Shown: positions 1 to 6,643, counted from the stretch's first letter. The stretch: 8,279 nucleotides of DNA from Angelakisella sp. (GCA_022794295.1 JAAWEO010000081.1:1-8279); one strand, 5' to 3'. Translations and numbers: made by a program. The notes: generated from the letters alone by a model not told the origin.

Positions 1-180
1 GACAGAAAGGCTACCCGGTACTGGGCGTTGGGCTTCGGGTATGGTGCTGCGCCGGCAGAAACCTCGCCCGCCCCAGTCCGTCAAAGGCCGGGGAATCGCT
101 TCGCCCTGTACCCGTCAGGACTCCAGGCACCCACCAAGCCCCCGCACACCGTTAAGGCGCGCAGCGCCGGGTAGGGTCTG
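1..180 (-). repeat. Dispersed composite repeat, left partial copy (module A)
   Basis: The reverse complement of this stretch aligns without gaps to 6400-6579, with about 16 differences in 180 positions counted by eye (roughly 91% identity). Position 180 matches 6400 and position 1 matches 6579, so the copy is cut by the window edge; whether the remainder (the counterpart of 6580-6861) lies outside cannot be seen. The similarity stops sharply at 180/181. The repeat overlaps the last codons of the TauE-like gene ending at 152. A small hairpin at 156-168 has a compensatory base-pair change relative to the other copy. No coding capacity was recognised. Confidence 0.93.
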
Positions 181-523
181 AAAGTTCGCGGATGGCCATG
201 ATGCCGATTAGGATGGCAAACAGCTTGCTTAATATTTTGTTGGACAGCCATCCTGCCAGGCCGGTCCCCAATACCAGCCCGATCAGCCCCCCTAGTGCTA
301 TGGGCAGTGCCGCCTTGATGTCCACCAGGCCGTTCTTCCGGTGGAGCCACAGGCCCACCGCCCCCACCGGAAGAATAAACAGCAGGTTGATCCCCTGGGC
401 CGTCAGCTGGCCGGTCCCCACATAGGAGAGCCAGAGCAGCAGTACACCGCCGCCCCCCAGCCCCATGGAGCCCAATGCCCCCGCCAGCAGCCCCGGCAGG
501 AAGGAGCTCAGCGCCCCCCTCAC
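152..523 (-). CDS. TauE/SafE-family half-size membrane transporter subunit (second of pair)
   Basis: A 123-residue, very hydrophobic protein with about three to four membrane segments and the glycine-rich 'GALGSMGLGGGG' motif near residues 15-26. The TauE/SafE (DUF81) family exports sulfite, sulfoacetate or related small anions; full-length members are about 250 residues and consist of two such halves. The GTG start at 523 overlaps the TGA of the upstream half-gene (GTGA) and has GGAGG 8 bases upstream, which indicates translational coupling. The two products probably assemble together to form a complete carrier; this is inferred. The C-terminal residues from about 115 on (SDPTRRCAP) and the stop codon lie in the dispersed repeat, so the native 3' end may have been replaced by repeat sequence. 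The substrate cannot be determined. Confidence 0.82.
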   Translation of the reverse strand: MRGALSSFLPGLLAGALGSMGLGGGGVLLLWLSYVGTGQLTAQGINLLFILPVGAVGLWLHRKNGLVDIKAALPIALGGLIGLVLGTGLAGWLSNKILSKLFAILIGIMAIRELSDPTRRCAP

Positions 524-873
524 CCCAGAAGCCTCCGGGCGCTGGCCCACAGCAGGAGCAGGGCAAAGGCCCTTTTGACCCATGGGGTGCTGGCCTTCGC
601 CAGCAGCTTTGCCCCCACCGCAGCCCCCACCAGTCCCCCGGGAAGAAAGACCGCGGCCTCCCCCAGGGTGACCCACCCCCGCTGCCAGTAGATGCCGGCG
701 CTTACCAGGGAAAGGGGGACGATTACCGCCAGGCTGGTGGCATGGGCCCGCTTCCCCTCCACCCCCATGGCCTCCAAAAGGGGCACGGTGAGCATCCCGC
801 CCCCGGCTCCCAGCAGGCCGTTAAGCACCCCTACCCCGATCCCGCCCAAAAAGCCCAGCGCTTTTTTCTTCAT
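520..873 (-). CDS. TauE/SafE-family half-size membrane transporter subunit (first of pair)
   Basis: A 117-residue hydrophobic protein starting MKKKALGFLG. The family hallmark 'GVLNGLLGAGGGMLTVPLL' is at residues 15-33, followed by further membrane segments near residues 46-62, 72-92 and 100-112. TauE/SafE proteins are inner-membrane exporters of small anions, such as sulfite or organosulfonates. This protein is half the usual length, and the other half follows directly in the next, overlapping gene; split pairs of this kind are known in Firmicutes. I chose the ATG at 873 because AGGAGG is 8 bases upstream, whereas the ATG six bases earlier (879) would be only 2 bases from it. The gene lies just after the strong terminator of the P-loop gene (941-979); no convincing promoter was found in the short gap, so its transcription could be partly read-through. 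Confidence 0.85.
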   Translation of the reverse strand: MKKKALGFLGGIGVGVLNGLLGAGGGMLTVPLLEAMGVEGKRAHATSLAVIVPLSLVSAGIYWQRGWVTLGEAAVFLPGGLVGAAVGAKLLAKASTPWVKRAFALLLLWASARRLLG

Positions 874-940
874 CTCCATCCCCTCCTGTCCAAAAGCTTT
901 GGTCAAAGGGGGATGGGATATGCAGGCAGCACCCGCACCG

Positions 941-979
941 AAACAAAAAACAGGCCGGACCTGCAAACGGTCCGGCCTG
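941..979 (-). terminator. Rho-independent terminator after the P-loop gene
   Basis: A perfect 11-bp stem (951-961 with 969-979, arm CAGGCCGGACC) closes a 7-base loop. Reading on the minus strand it is followed at once by TTTTTTGTTT (950-941). It lies 22 bases past the stop codon of the P-loop gene. This is a textbook intrinsic terminator and separates that gene from the TauE/SafE pair. Confidence 0.92.
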
Positions 980-1000
980 CTTTGGCTGCCCCACAAGGGC

Positions 1001-1414
1001 TTATTTTACAATGAATTCCGCCAGGCGCTCCGGCAGCTCGGAGGCATCGCAGGAGACGGTGAACACCAGCTCCACATGGGCCGCCGCAGGCAGCTTCAGC
1101 AGGCGGTCCACCATGCCGGCGAAGGCCTCGTAGTCCCGGCCGCCGATCTTCAGGGTGGCGTCGGTGAAGATGTGGGTGATGTCGTAGTTCCCTGCCATCA
1201 GCCCGGCCAGGAAGCCAAAGAGGGTGTCGAAGCTGTCCACCTCGTACTCGTCGGTATCCACCAGACGGGCCTTGTGGGAAATATCATAGGTGAGCTTGAG
1301 GCCCTTTTCCAAGCAGACGACGTTGCCGCTGGAAGAAGCCACCGCCTCGTTGGTCATGCTGATGAGAGTTTTTGTTTTGCCGGAGCCCTTGTTGCCCACG
1401 ATCAAACGAATCAT
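1001..1414 (-). CDS. Small P-loop ATP-binding protein of unknown function
   Basis: A 137-residue protein that begins directly with a beta strand and a Walker A motif, GNKGSGKT at residues 7-14, the expected layout of a minimal P-loop NTPase domain. A hydrophobic strand ending in Asp (ITHIFTDA, residues 79-86) is a plausible Walker B, and another strand (VELVFTV, 114-120) follows. There is no room for extra domains. Similar stand-alone proteins in Clostridia have sometimes been labelled 'twitching motility protein PilT', from memory; nothing here supports a pilus role and no pilus genes are nearby. The start at 1414 has AGGAGG 8 bases upstream. It follows pgi after a 144-base gap with no clear terminator, so it may be partly co-transcribed with pgi, and it ends at a strong terminator. 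Its function is unknown. Confidence 0.85.
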   Translation of the reverse strand: MIRLIVGNKGSGKTKTLISMTNEAVASSSGNVVCLEKGLKLTYDISHKARLVDTDEYEVDSFDTLFGFLAGLMAGNYDITHIFTDATLKIGGRDYEAFAGMVDRLLKLPAAAHVELVFTVSCDASELPERLAEFIVK

Positions 1415-1558
1415 TTCAGTGTCCTCCTAAAATCATATTGTCCCCGGGGGGATGTCTCGGCGCCTGTTGGTATTTTGATATGCACCGCCAGGCACAGCCA
1501 GATATTTGCCGCGCTCCTGCATGGACTGCAAGAAAGCTTGGCAAAGTACGGCGGGGTC

Positions 1559-2896
1559 TTATTTCAGCTTCTCCAGCAGGCCGGCCCGTAGCTCCTCGTA
1601 CCCCGGCTTGCCCAGGAGGGCGAACATGTTCTTCTTGTAGGCCTCCACACCGGGCTGGTCAAAGGGATTCACCCCGGACAGATAGCCGGAAACGGCGCAG
1701 GCCTTTTCGAAGAAGTAGACCATGTACCCGTACTCGTACTCGCTGGTATCGGGGAGCTCCAGCACCAGGTTGGGCACCCCGCCCTGGGTGTGGGCCAAAA
1801 TGGTCCCCTCCAGGGCCCGGCGGTTTACCTTGGACATCTCCTGGCCGGAAAGGAAGTTGAGACCGTCCAGGTTCTCCGGGTCCTCCTCCAGGAAGAAGTC
1901 CTCGGCGGGGGACTGGATATCCACCACCGTCTCAAAGAGGTTGCGGTTCCCGTCCTGGATAAACTGTCCCATGGAATGCAGGTCGGTGGAGAAGGCCACC
2001 GAGGCGGGGAAGATCCCCTTCTGGTCCTTGCCCTCGCTCTCCCCAAAAAGCTGCTTGAGCCACTCGTTCATCATGGTGAAAGCGGGCTCGTAGGTGACAA
2101 AGATCTCGGTGGTCTTGCCCTTGCGGTACAGGATGTTCCGCAGGGCGGCGTACCGGTAGCAGTCGTTTTTCATCATGTCCGGCTCCGCCAGCTCCCGCTC
2201 GGCGGCGGCGGCGCCCTCCAGGATCTTGTCGATGTCACACCCGGCCACAGCGATGGGCAGCAGGCCCACGGCGGTGAGAACGGAATAACGGCCCCCCACA
2301 TCGTCGGGGATGACGAAGGTCTCGTACCCCTCCCGGTCCGCCAGCCCCTTCAGGGTGCCCCGGGCCTTGTCGGTGGTGCAGTAGATGCGCTTTGCCGCTT
2401 CCTTCTCCCCGTACTTTTCTATCAGGAGCTTGCGGAACACCCGGAAGGCCAGGGCAGGCTCGGTGGTGGTGCCGGACTTGGAAATGACGTTCACCGAAAA
2501 GTCCTTGCCCTCCAAAAGCTTCAGGACCTGGCTCATATAGGTGCTGGAGATATTGCAGCCGGCAAAAATGATCTGGGGATTGTCCCCGGAAAGGCTGTTG
2601 CAGAAGGTGCCCTTCATCAGCTCGATGGCGGAGCGGGCCCCCAGGTAGGAGCCCCCGATGCCGATGACCACCAAAACGTCGCTGTCCTTTTTGATCCGCT
2701 CGGCGGCGGCCTTCATCCGGAGGACCTCCTCCTTGTCATGCCGGGTGGGGAGGTGTACCCAGCCCAGAAAATCGTTTCCCAGGCCGGATGCCTCCTCCAC
2801 CTGACGGGCAGCGGCGGCGACCATAGGGGCGATGCCCTCCAGCTCCTGGGGAGAGACGAAGGGGGCGAGGTATTGTTCCTTAAGCTTCATTGCCAT
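1559..2896 (-). CDS. pgi: Glucose-6-phosphate isomerase
   Basis: Cytosolic enzyme interconverting glucose 6-phosphate and fructose 6-phosphate in glycolysis and gluconeogenesis. The 445 residues match the short Firmicutes form (about 450). Visible hallmarks are IGIGGSYLGARSA (78-90), the sugar-phosphate binding SKSGTTTEP (139-147), GGRYSVLTAVGLLP (201-214), FGESEGK (284-290), DLHSMGQF (305-312) and a C-terminal AYKKNM (419-424). E286, H307 and K421 correspond by spacing to the catalytic Glu, His and Lys of Bacillus-type enzymes. The ATG at 2896 has AAAGGAG with 9 bases to the start; the second Met (2890) is a less likely alternative. A good sigma-A promoter lies at 2974-3002, so the gene is transcribed independently of the two genes upstream. 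No missing motif or frameshift was seen. Confidence 0.97.
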   Translation of the reverse strand: MAMKLKEQYLAPFVSPQELEGIAPMVAAAARQVEEASGLGNDFLGWVHLPTRHDKEEVLRMKAAAERIKKDSDVLVVIGIGGSYLGARSAIELMKGTFCNSLSGDNPQIIFAGCNISSTYMSQVLKLLEGKDFSVNVISKSGTTTEPALAFRVFRKLLIEKYGEKEAAKRIYCTTDKARGTLKGLADREGYETFVIPDDVGGRYSVLTAVGLLPIAVAGCDIDKILEGAAAAERELAEPDMMKNDCYRYAALRNILYRKGKTTEIFVTYEPAFTMMNEWLKQLFGESEGKDQKGIFPASVAFSTDLHSMGQFIQDGNRNLFETVVDIQSPAEDFFLEEDPENLDGLNFLSGQEMSKVNRRALEGTILAHTQGGVPNLVLELPDTSEYEYGYMVYFFEKACAVSGYLSGVNPFDQPGVEAYKKNMFALLGKPGYEELRAGLLEKLK

Positions 2897-2973
2897 AACT
2901 GCTGACTCCTTTCCACCGCCGGGGAGGATCCGCTCCCTGGGGCTTGGTTTTTGGTGTCTTGGGACTTGTATTT

Positions 2974-3002
2974 ATTCTACACGATTGCGCCGGTTTTTTC
3001 AA
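2974..3002 (-). promoter_or_regulatory. Sigma-A promoter for pgi
   Basis: On the minus strand TTGAAA (3002-2997), a 17-base spacer and TAGAAT (2979-2974) match the sigma-A consensus at five of six positions in each box with ideal spacing. Transcription would start near 2967, giving a leader of about 70 bases before the pgi ATG. It lies between the stop of the helical-repeat gene (3057) and pgi. Confidence 0.8.
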
Positions 3003-3056
3003 GGCATCCGGGTAAATAATTGCGCCCGGCTTAGAACCGCCTGGGGATCCCGGTTT

Positions 3057-4022
3057 TTACTCCAGCTCCGCCAGCTTTTCCCGGGCGGCTTCCTCCTCCA
3101 GGCCCCGGGCGGAGGCGTGGCGCAGGTATTCCCGCAGGAGCTCCTTCCCCTCCTCCATTGCCGAGATGTTCCGCACCGGGCCCTCGTCCAGCAGGGCCTC
3201 CACCAGCCCCCGGATGCCCTCAAACTCCTGGTCGGAAAGCCGCTCCCTTTGGAGCAGCTCCAGAAGGCCGCCCCCGGCGGCGCACCGCCGGGCGGAATAG
3301 GAGGGCAGGATGCTGTTCTTCCACCCCTCCCACAGGAGCCATTCCCGGACCTCCGGGCTGTTCCCCTCCAGCACCGCCACCAGGAACACCCGTCCCCAGC
3401 CATGGACCTGCTTTGCCAGACGGAACAGGACCTGGCCGCCATCCTCCCAGCCCCGGATCACATAGGAGCAGAAAAGGGTGAACTCGTCGCTGAGGGCCAG
3501 GGTGGTGATCAGCTCCCGGACCTTGTCATCGGAGGTGTCCAGCAGCTCCAGAATGGCGAGGGCGAACTTGACACATTCCGGGTTCCGGCTCTCCTGCAAA
3601 AGCTTTCGGGCAAACCGGAACAGGGGCTGGGGCGGCAGCTCGTCCTTGTGGTCTATGATCCACGACTGAAGGCCATCGATGCGGGACAGCATGGTGGGGC
3701 CTCCCAGATCGCTTCCCTTCCGGAAGTACTGCTCCAGCACCTGCCCGGCCCGGGTGTTCTCGCCGGCGGCAAGGTACAGCACCTTCTGGAGCTGCTCCAG
3801 ATCCCCCGGCTTGATGCTGGTGTGGTACATGGTGACGCCATCCACCCCGCCATCCACAAAGCGCAGTCCCTGGTCCCCGGTCTCCCCCGCTTTTTGCAGG
3901 GAAAAGCCCTCGGGAAGGCCCTCCGGCCCGGCGGCCTCCTTGATCTGCCGGTACAGGGATGGGAAGGCGGGCTCCTTTGGGGCCTGGTCTTCCTTGGGAT
4001 ACACATTTCTATTCTTGTTCAT
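3057..4022 (-). CDS. Uncharacterised helical-repeat protein
   Basis: A 321-residue soluble protein with no signal peptide or membrane segment. After a polar N-terminus (about 1-40), most of residues 75-321 reads as successive amphipathic helices (for example 151-163, 166-180, 196-206, 212-219, 252-259, 266-279 and 290-302), suggesting a HEAT/ARM-like solenoid. The stretch around HGWGRV (207-212), followed by EVREWLLWEG and a CAAGGGLLELL segment, resembles from memory a Firmicutes family sometimes given the unsupported name 'limonene hydroxylase'; no redox or cofactor motif is visible and I do not endorse that name. The ATG at 4022 overlaps the TGA of the upstream membrane gene (ATGA), indicating translational coupling and probable joint function. 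A much earlier in-frame ATG (4250) would run through the membrane gene and is rejected. Function unknown. Confidence 0.82.
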   Translation of the reverse strand: MNKNRNVYPKEDQAPKEPAFPSLYRQIKEAAGPEGLPEGFSLQKAGETGDQGLRFVDGGVDGVTMYHTSIKPGDLEQLQKVLYLAAGENTRAGQVLEQYFRKGSDLGGPTMLSRIDGLQSWIIDHKDELPPQPLFRFARKLLQESRNPECVKFALAILELLDTSDDKVRELITTLALSDEFTLFCSYVIRGWEDGGQVLFRLAKQVHGWGRVFLVAVLEGNSPEVREWLLWEGWKNSILPSYSARRCAAGGGLLELLQRERLSDQEFEGIRGLVEALLDEGPVRNISAMEEGKELLREYLRHASARGLEEEAAREKLAELE

Positions 4023-4549
4023 GGCCGGTTCCCCCTGCCGGCATTTTGGGCAGCCAGCTCTTTGCTCCTGCGGATCAGGTGTTCGTTTACCTGGTTCATC
4101 ACCTGCCCCAGCTCCCGGTTCCGCTTGGGGACCGAAAGCCAGATGGTGACCCCCGCCAGGTAGAGGGCCATCAGTCCCTCCACCGCCAGAATGACATAGA
4201 AGGAGGTGTAATAGGGTTCCCCGCTGGCAAGGACCGGAAGGCCGTTCCACAAAACGTCAACAGCCAGGTAGATGGCCGGGAGAAGGAGCGCCAGGGAGAA
4301 CTTCCAGCTGCCGCGCCAGACCGCCAGGGCAAAAATACCGGGGAGGGCCAGGCCCACCACGGCGCCAAAGAGGAGGACCAGGGGATTCCCGAACCCCCAC
4401 AGGGAGACCAGACCCACCGCCTTTTGAAGGACAAATAGCCCCATCACCCCCCACAGGAGCATCTTCTTCCGGGTTTTAAACTGCTCCAGGCCCGGGTGAT
4501 CCAGGTAGGCCTGGCGCCACGCTGCCAGTATTTCCTCGCGAAAATCCAT
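4019..4549 (-). CDS. Uncharacterised four-helix membrane protein
   Basis: A 176-residue protein with a short polar N-terminus (1-29) ending in a basic patch (KTRKK), then four hydrophobic segments near residues 30-50, 56-78, 82-103 and 115-140. A polar, charged C-terminal tail (141-176) is predicted to be cytoplasmic. I do not recognise the family. The ATG at 4549 is chosen because AAGGAGG lies about 9 bases upstream; the longer reading that begins at 4672 lacks this and would start upstream of the candidate promoter. It is the first gene of a two-gene unit, with its stop overlapping the start of the helical-repeat protein. The likely picture is a membrane protein with a soluble partner, but this is inferred only from the coupling. 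It diverges from htrA across a shared intergenic region. Confidence 0.82.
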   Translation of the reverse strand: MDFREEILAAWRQAYLDHPGLEQFKTRKKMLLWGVMGLFVLQKAVGLVSLWGFGNPLVLLFGAVVGLALPGIFALAVWRGSWKFSLALLLPAIYLAVDVLWNGLPVLASGEPYYTSFYVILAVEGLMALYLAGVTIWLSVPKRNRELGQVMNQVNEHLIRRSKELAAQNAGRGNRP

Positions 4550-4582
4550 CAGGGGATCCCTCCTTAATATATTACTGGAAAA

Positions 4583-4611
4583 AGCATAACAAATCCCCGG
4601 GGGAAATGCAA
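4583..4611 (-). promoter_or_regulatory. Candidate promoter for the membrane/helical-repeat pair
   Basis: On the minus strand TTGCAT (4611-4606), a 17-base spacer and TATGCT (4588-4583) form a moderate sigma-A match (three and four of six positions). Transcription would start near 4576, leaving a leader of under 30 bases that includes the AAGGAGG ribosome site of the gene starting at 4549. Confidence 0.5.
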
Positions 4612-4665
4612 GGGGACCGGGGGAGCATTTTTCTTTTTCCCCGAAGAAGCGAAGCAGAAACCGCC

Positions 4666-4694
4666 TTGACACCTTCGCCTATGGCGCGTATCAT
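4666..4694 (+). promoter_or_regulatory. Sigma-A promoter reading toward htrA
   Basis: TTGACA (4666-4671, full consensus), a 17-base spacer and TATCAT (4689-4694, five of six) make a strong sigma-A promoter. Transcription would begin near 4701, about 283 bases before the htrA ATG, implying a long leader. It lies back to back with the minus-strand candidate promoter at 4583-4611, with about 55 bases between the two -35 boxes. Confidence 0.75.
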
Positions 4695-4700
4695 TTCTAT

Positions 4701-4983
4701 ATGGATATTTCCGGCAGGGCAAACCGCTGTATACACGCTTTTTCCAGGGGATCCAGGCTGCTTTCACCCCCTTTTGGGGCAAAGCCGGACACAAATTCTT
4801 AAAATAAGTTTCACGCTTCTTCAAAATAATCTTCAAATCAATGTCATATTGGTGGGGTATCATAAAAGCACGCCAAAGGAAAGCCCCCCGAAAAGGGCAT
4901 AGGCCAAGGGGCGGCTCACATAAATTAAGGAGGCGGCACCAGCAGCTTCCGAAGGATTTGGGAATAACAAAGGAGGCATTTTT
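4701..4983 (+). other. Long htrA leader region without a recognised gene
   Basis: If the promoter at 4666-4694 is used, this is a 283-base 5' untranslated region. It is more AT-rich in the middle (about 4780-4870) than the flanking genes. It contains short C-run/G-run inverted segments, for example CCCC-TTTT-GGGG near 4767-4779, and an unused AAGGAGG near 4929. I did not recognise a riboswitch, T-box or tRNA. The true htrA ribosome site is AAAGGAGG ending 7 bases before the ATG at 4984. A second promoter nearer the gene is possible, but the candidates near 4830-4880 have poor boxes or spacing. Confidence 0.45.
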
Positions 4984-6381
4984 ATGAGTACAGGCTTTGA
5001 TAACAATGGCCGGAACGAAAACGGCGGCACCCAGCAGCCCCAGGGCAGAAGCGGCTGGAACCCCTACCAGGGGGATCAGAGCCGGCAGGAATTTTTCCAA
5101 AGATACAACAGCGTTTTTCAGGAGCCCCGGGGGAGCTACCAGGGGAGCTACAGCACCTCACAGCCCCCTCCGCCCTCCTACCAGCCCCAGCCCCCGGTGA
5201 AGGAGAAGAAGCACCGCAGCGGCAAAGGCGCGGGAGCCGGGCTGGTAGCTGCCTGCATGGTGATCTCCATAGCAGGCGGGGCCCTGGGGAGCTACGGAAT
5301 GAGCTACCTGAGCCAGCGGGAGGGCACCGTCTTTTACCAGGCGGTGAACAACGGGAGCAGCAGCTCCGGGGCGGACGTCCCCAATGGAACGGAACCCACC
5401 ACTGAGGGCATCCAGGCCGGATACACCGGCGGGGCCCTTTCGGTCCAGGAGATCGCCGCCCTGGCCGCCCCCTCTGTGGTGGAGATCAGCACAGAGGTCG
5501 TCTCCCGGAACGACTTCTTCGGCCAGTACATCCAAAGCGGCGCCGGAAGCGGGGTCATCTTCTCGGAGGACGGGATCATCGTCACCAATGACCACGTGGT
5601 GGACGGGGCCAGCACCATTACCGTGCGCACCTCGGACGGCACCAGCTACGAGGCCACCCTGGTGGGCGCCGATTCCAAAACCGACGTGGCGGTGCTGAAG
5701 ATCGATGCCACCGGCCTTACCCCCGCCATTCTGGGGGATTCGGACAGCCTTTCTGTAGGAGAATACGCTATGGCCATCGGGAACCCCCTGGGGCACCTGG
5801 GAGGCACCGTCACCGACGGGATCATCAGCGCCCTAAGCCGGGAGGTGACCATCAGCGGCGAGAACATGACCCTTCTCCAGACCAACGCCGCCATCAACCC
5901 GGGGAATTCCGGCGGTGGGCTCTTTAATGAAAAGGGAGAGCTGGTGGGCATCGTCAACGCCAAGTCCTCCCAGACCAGCGCGGACACCAGCATTGAGGGC
6001 CTGGGGTTTGCCATTCCCATCAACACCGTGAAGAACTCGGTCCAGGAGCTGATGGAGTACGGCTACGTCCGGGGCCGGGCAGCCCTGGGGGTCGTTCTGG
6101 TAGACATTTCTACCGCCCAGCAGGCATTCCAATACCGGGTAAGCCGGATGGGGGTATACGTCCAGTCGGTAACGGAGGGCGGCGCCTCGGAGAAGGCGGG
6201 GATCAAGATCGGGGACAATATCATTGCTATTGGGGATGTTGCGGTATCCAGCACAGCCAATATTAAGAGCCAGCTGAACAACTACTCGGTGGGGGATACC
6301 ATCCAGGTACAGGTGATCCGGGATGGACGCACCCTGACCCTAGATGTTGTACTAGACGAATTCAAGCCCACAACAAACTAG
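4984..6381 (+). CDS. htrA: Membrane-anchored HtrA/DegP-family serine protease with PDZ domain
   Basis: A 465-residue S1C-family protease acting on misfolded proteins outside the membrane. Layout: a cytoplasmic N-terminus of about 80 residues rich in Gly, Gln, Ser, Tyr and Pro (PPPP and PxP motifs at 61-72) with a basic end (KEKKHR); one membrane helix at about 83-108; a low-complexity linker to about 150; the trypsin-like domain about 155-350; and a single PDZ domain about 365-460. The catalytic triad is intact: H204 in TNDHVVDGA, D234 in SKTDVAVLKI and S309 in NPGNSGGGLFN, with His-Asp and Asp-Ser spacings of 30 and 75 as in E. coli DegP. The ATG follows AAAGGAGG by 7 bases. The gene is monocistronic, with divergent genes upstream, and ends 18 bases before the dispersed repeat. 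Which member name (htrA, degP, yyxA-like) applies is uncertain. Confidence 0.96.
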   Translation: MSTGFDNNGRNENGGTQQPQGRSGWNPYQGDQSRQEFFQRYNSVFQEPRGSYQGSYSTSQPPPPSYQPQPPVKEKKHRSGKGAGAGLVAACMVISIAGGALGSYGMSYLSQREGTVFYQAVNNGSSSSGADVPNGTEPTTEGIQAGYTGGALSVQEIAALAAPSVVEISTEVVSRNDFFGQYIQSGAGSGVIFSEDGIIVTNDHVVDGASTITVRTSDGTSYEATLVGADSKTDVAVLKIDATGLTPAILGDSDSLSVGEYAMAIGNPLGHLGGTVTDGIISALSREVTISGENMTLLQTNAAINPGNSGGGLFNEKGELVGIVNAKSSQTSADTSIEGLGFAIPINTVKNSVQELMEYGYVRGRAALGVVLVDISTAQQAFQYRVSRMGVYVQSVTEGGASEKAGIKIGDNIIAIGDVAVSSTANIKSQLNNYSVGDTIQVQVIRDGRTLTLDVVLDEFKPTTN

Positions 6382-6397
6382 CGGCCTGATGGCCGCT
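6380..6397 (+). other. Short hairpin overlapping the htrA stop codon
   Basis: A perfect 7-bp stem AGCGGCC/GGCCGCT (6380-6386 with 6391-6397) with loop TGAT includes two bases of the TAG stop. No T-run follows, so it is not a standard intrinsic terminator. It ends 2 bases before the repeat starts, so htrA transcripts probably run into the repeat. Confidence 0.5.
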
Positions 6398-6579
6398 GAC
6401 AGACCCTACCCGCCGCTGCGCGGCTTAACGGTGTGCGGGGGCCTAGTGGGTGCCTGGAGTCTGAATGAGTACAGGGCGGGACGATTCCCCGGCCTTTGAC
6501 AGACTGGGGCGGGCGAGGTTTCTGCCGGCGCAGCACCATACCCGAAGCCTAACACCCGGTACCGGGTAGCCTTTCTGTC

Positions 6580-6597
6580 ACCGGACACCAGTCCGGT
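6580..6597 (+). other. Hairpin at the module A/B junction
   Basis: ACCGGAC (6580-6586), loop ACCA, GTCCGGT (6591-6597) form a perfect 7-bp stem. The left window edge maps to the base just before this hairpin (6579) and the right window edge maps inside its second arm (6593). Confidence 0.7.
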
Positions 6598-6623
6598 CCG
6601 GGTCCAGGGCGGACAGCGCCTGG

Positions 6624-6643
6624 TCGCCCGCCGCGGCGGGCGA
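6624..6643. repeat. 20-bp perfect palindrome in the repeat
   Basis: TCGCCCGCCGCGGCGGGCGA is its own reverse complement. The same 20 bases occur at 8229-8248 in the right copy within a 53-base identical block. It could form a strong GC cruciform or RNA hairpin, or be a binding site for a dimeric protein. Confidence 0.9.

Noticed and set aside
692..1591. 299-codon plus-strand frame
   Set aside because: Antisense to a TauE half-gene, the P-loop gene and the terminator between them; no start signal.
1790..2905. 371-codon plus-strand frame
   Set aside because: Entirely antisense to pgi, which is certain from its motifs.
2832..4163. 443-codon plus-strand frame
   Set aside because: It lies antisense to the helical-repeat and membrane genes, has Pro/Leu/Gly-rich composition typical of the complement of GC-rich genes, and lacks a ribosome site.
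4023..4250. N-terminal extension of the helical-repeat protein to an ATG at 4250
   Set aside because: It would read in another frame through the membrane gene. The ATGA overlap start at 4022 fits better.
4701..4802. 33-codon frame in the htrA leader
   Set aside because: Its ATG coincides with the predicted transcription start and has no ribosome site.
6380..6397. Intrinsic terminator of htrA
   Set aside because: The hairpin is only 7 bp and overlaps the stop codon, with no T-run after it; recorded only as a hairpin.
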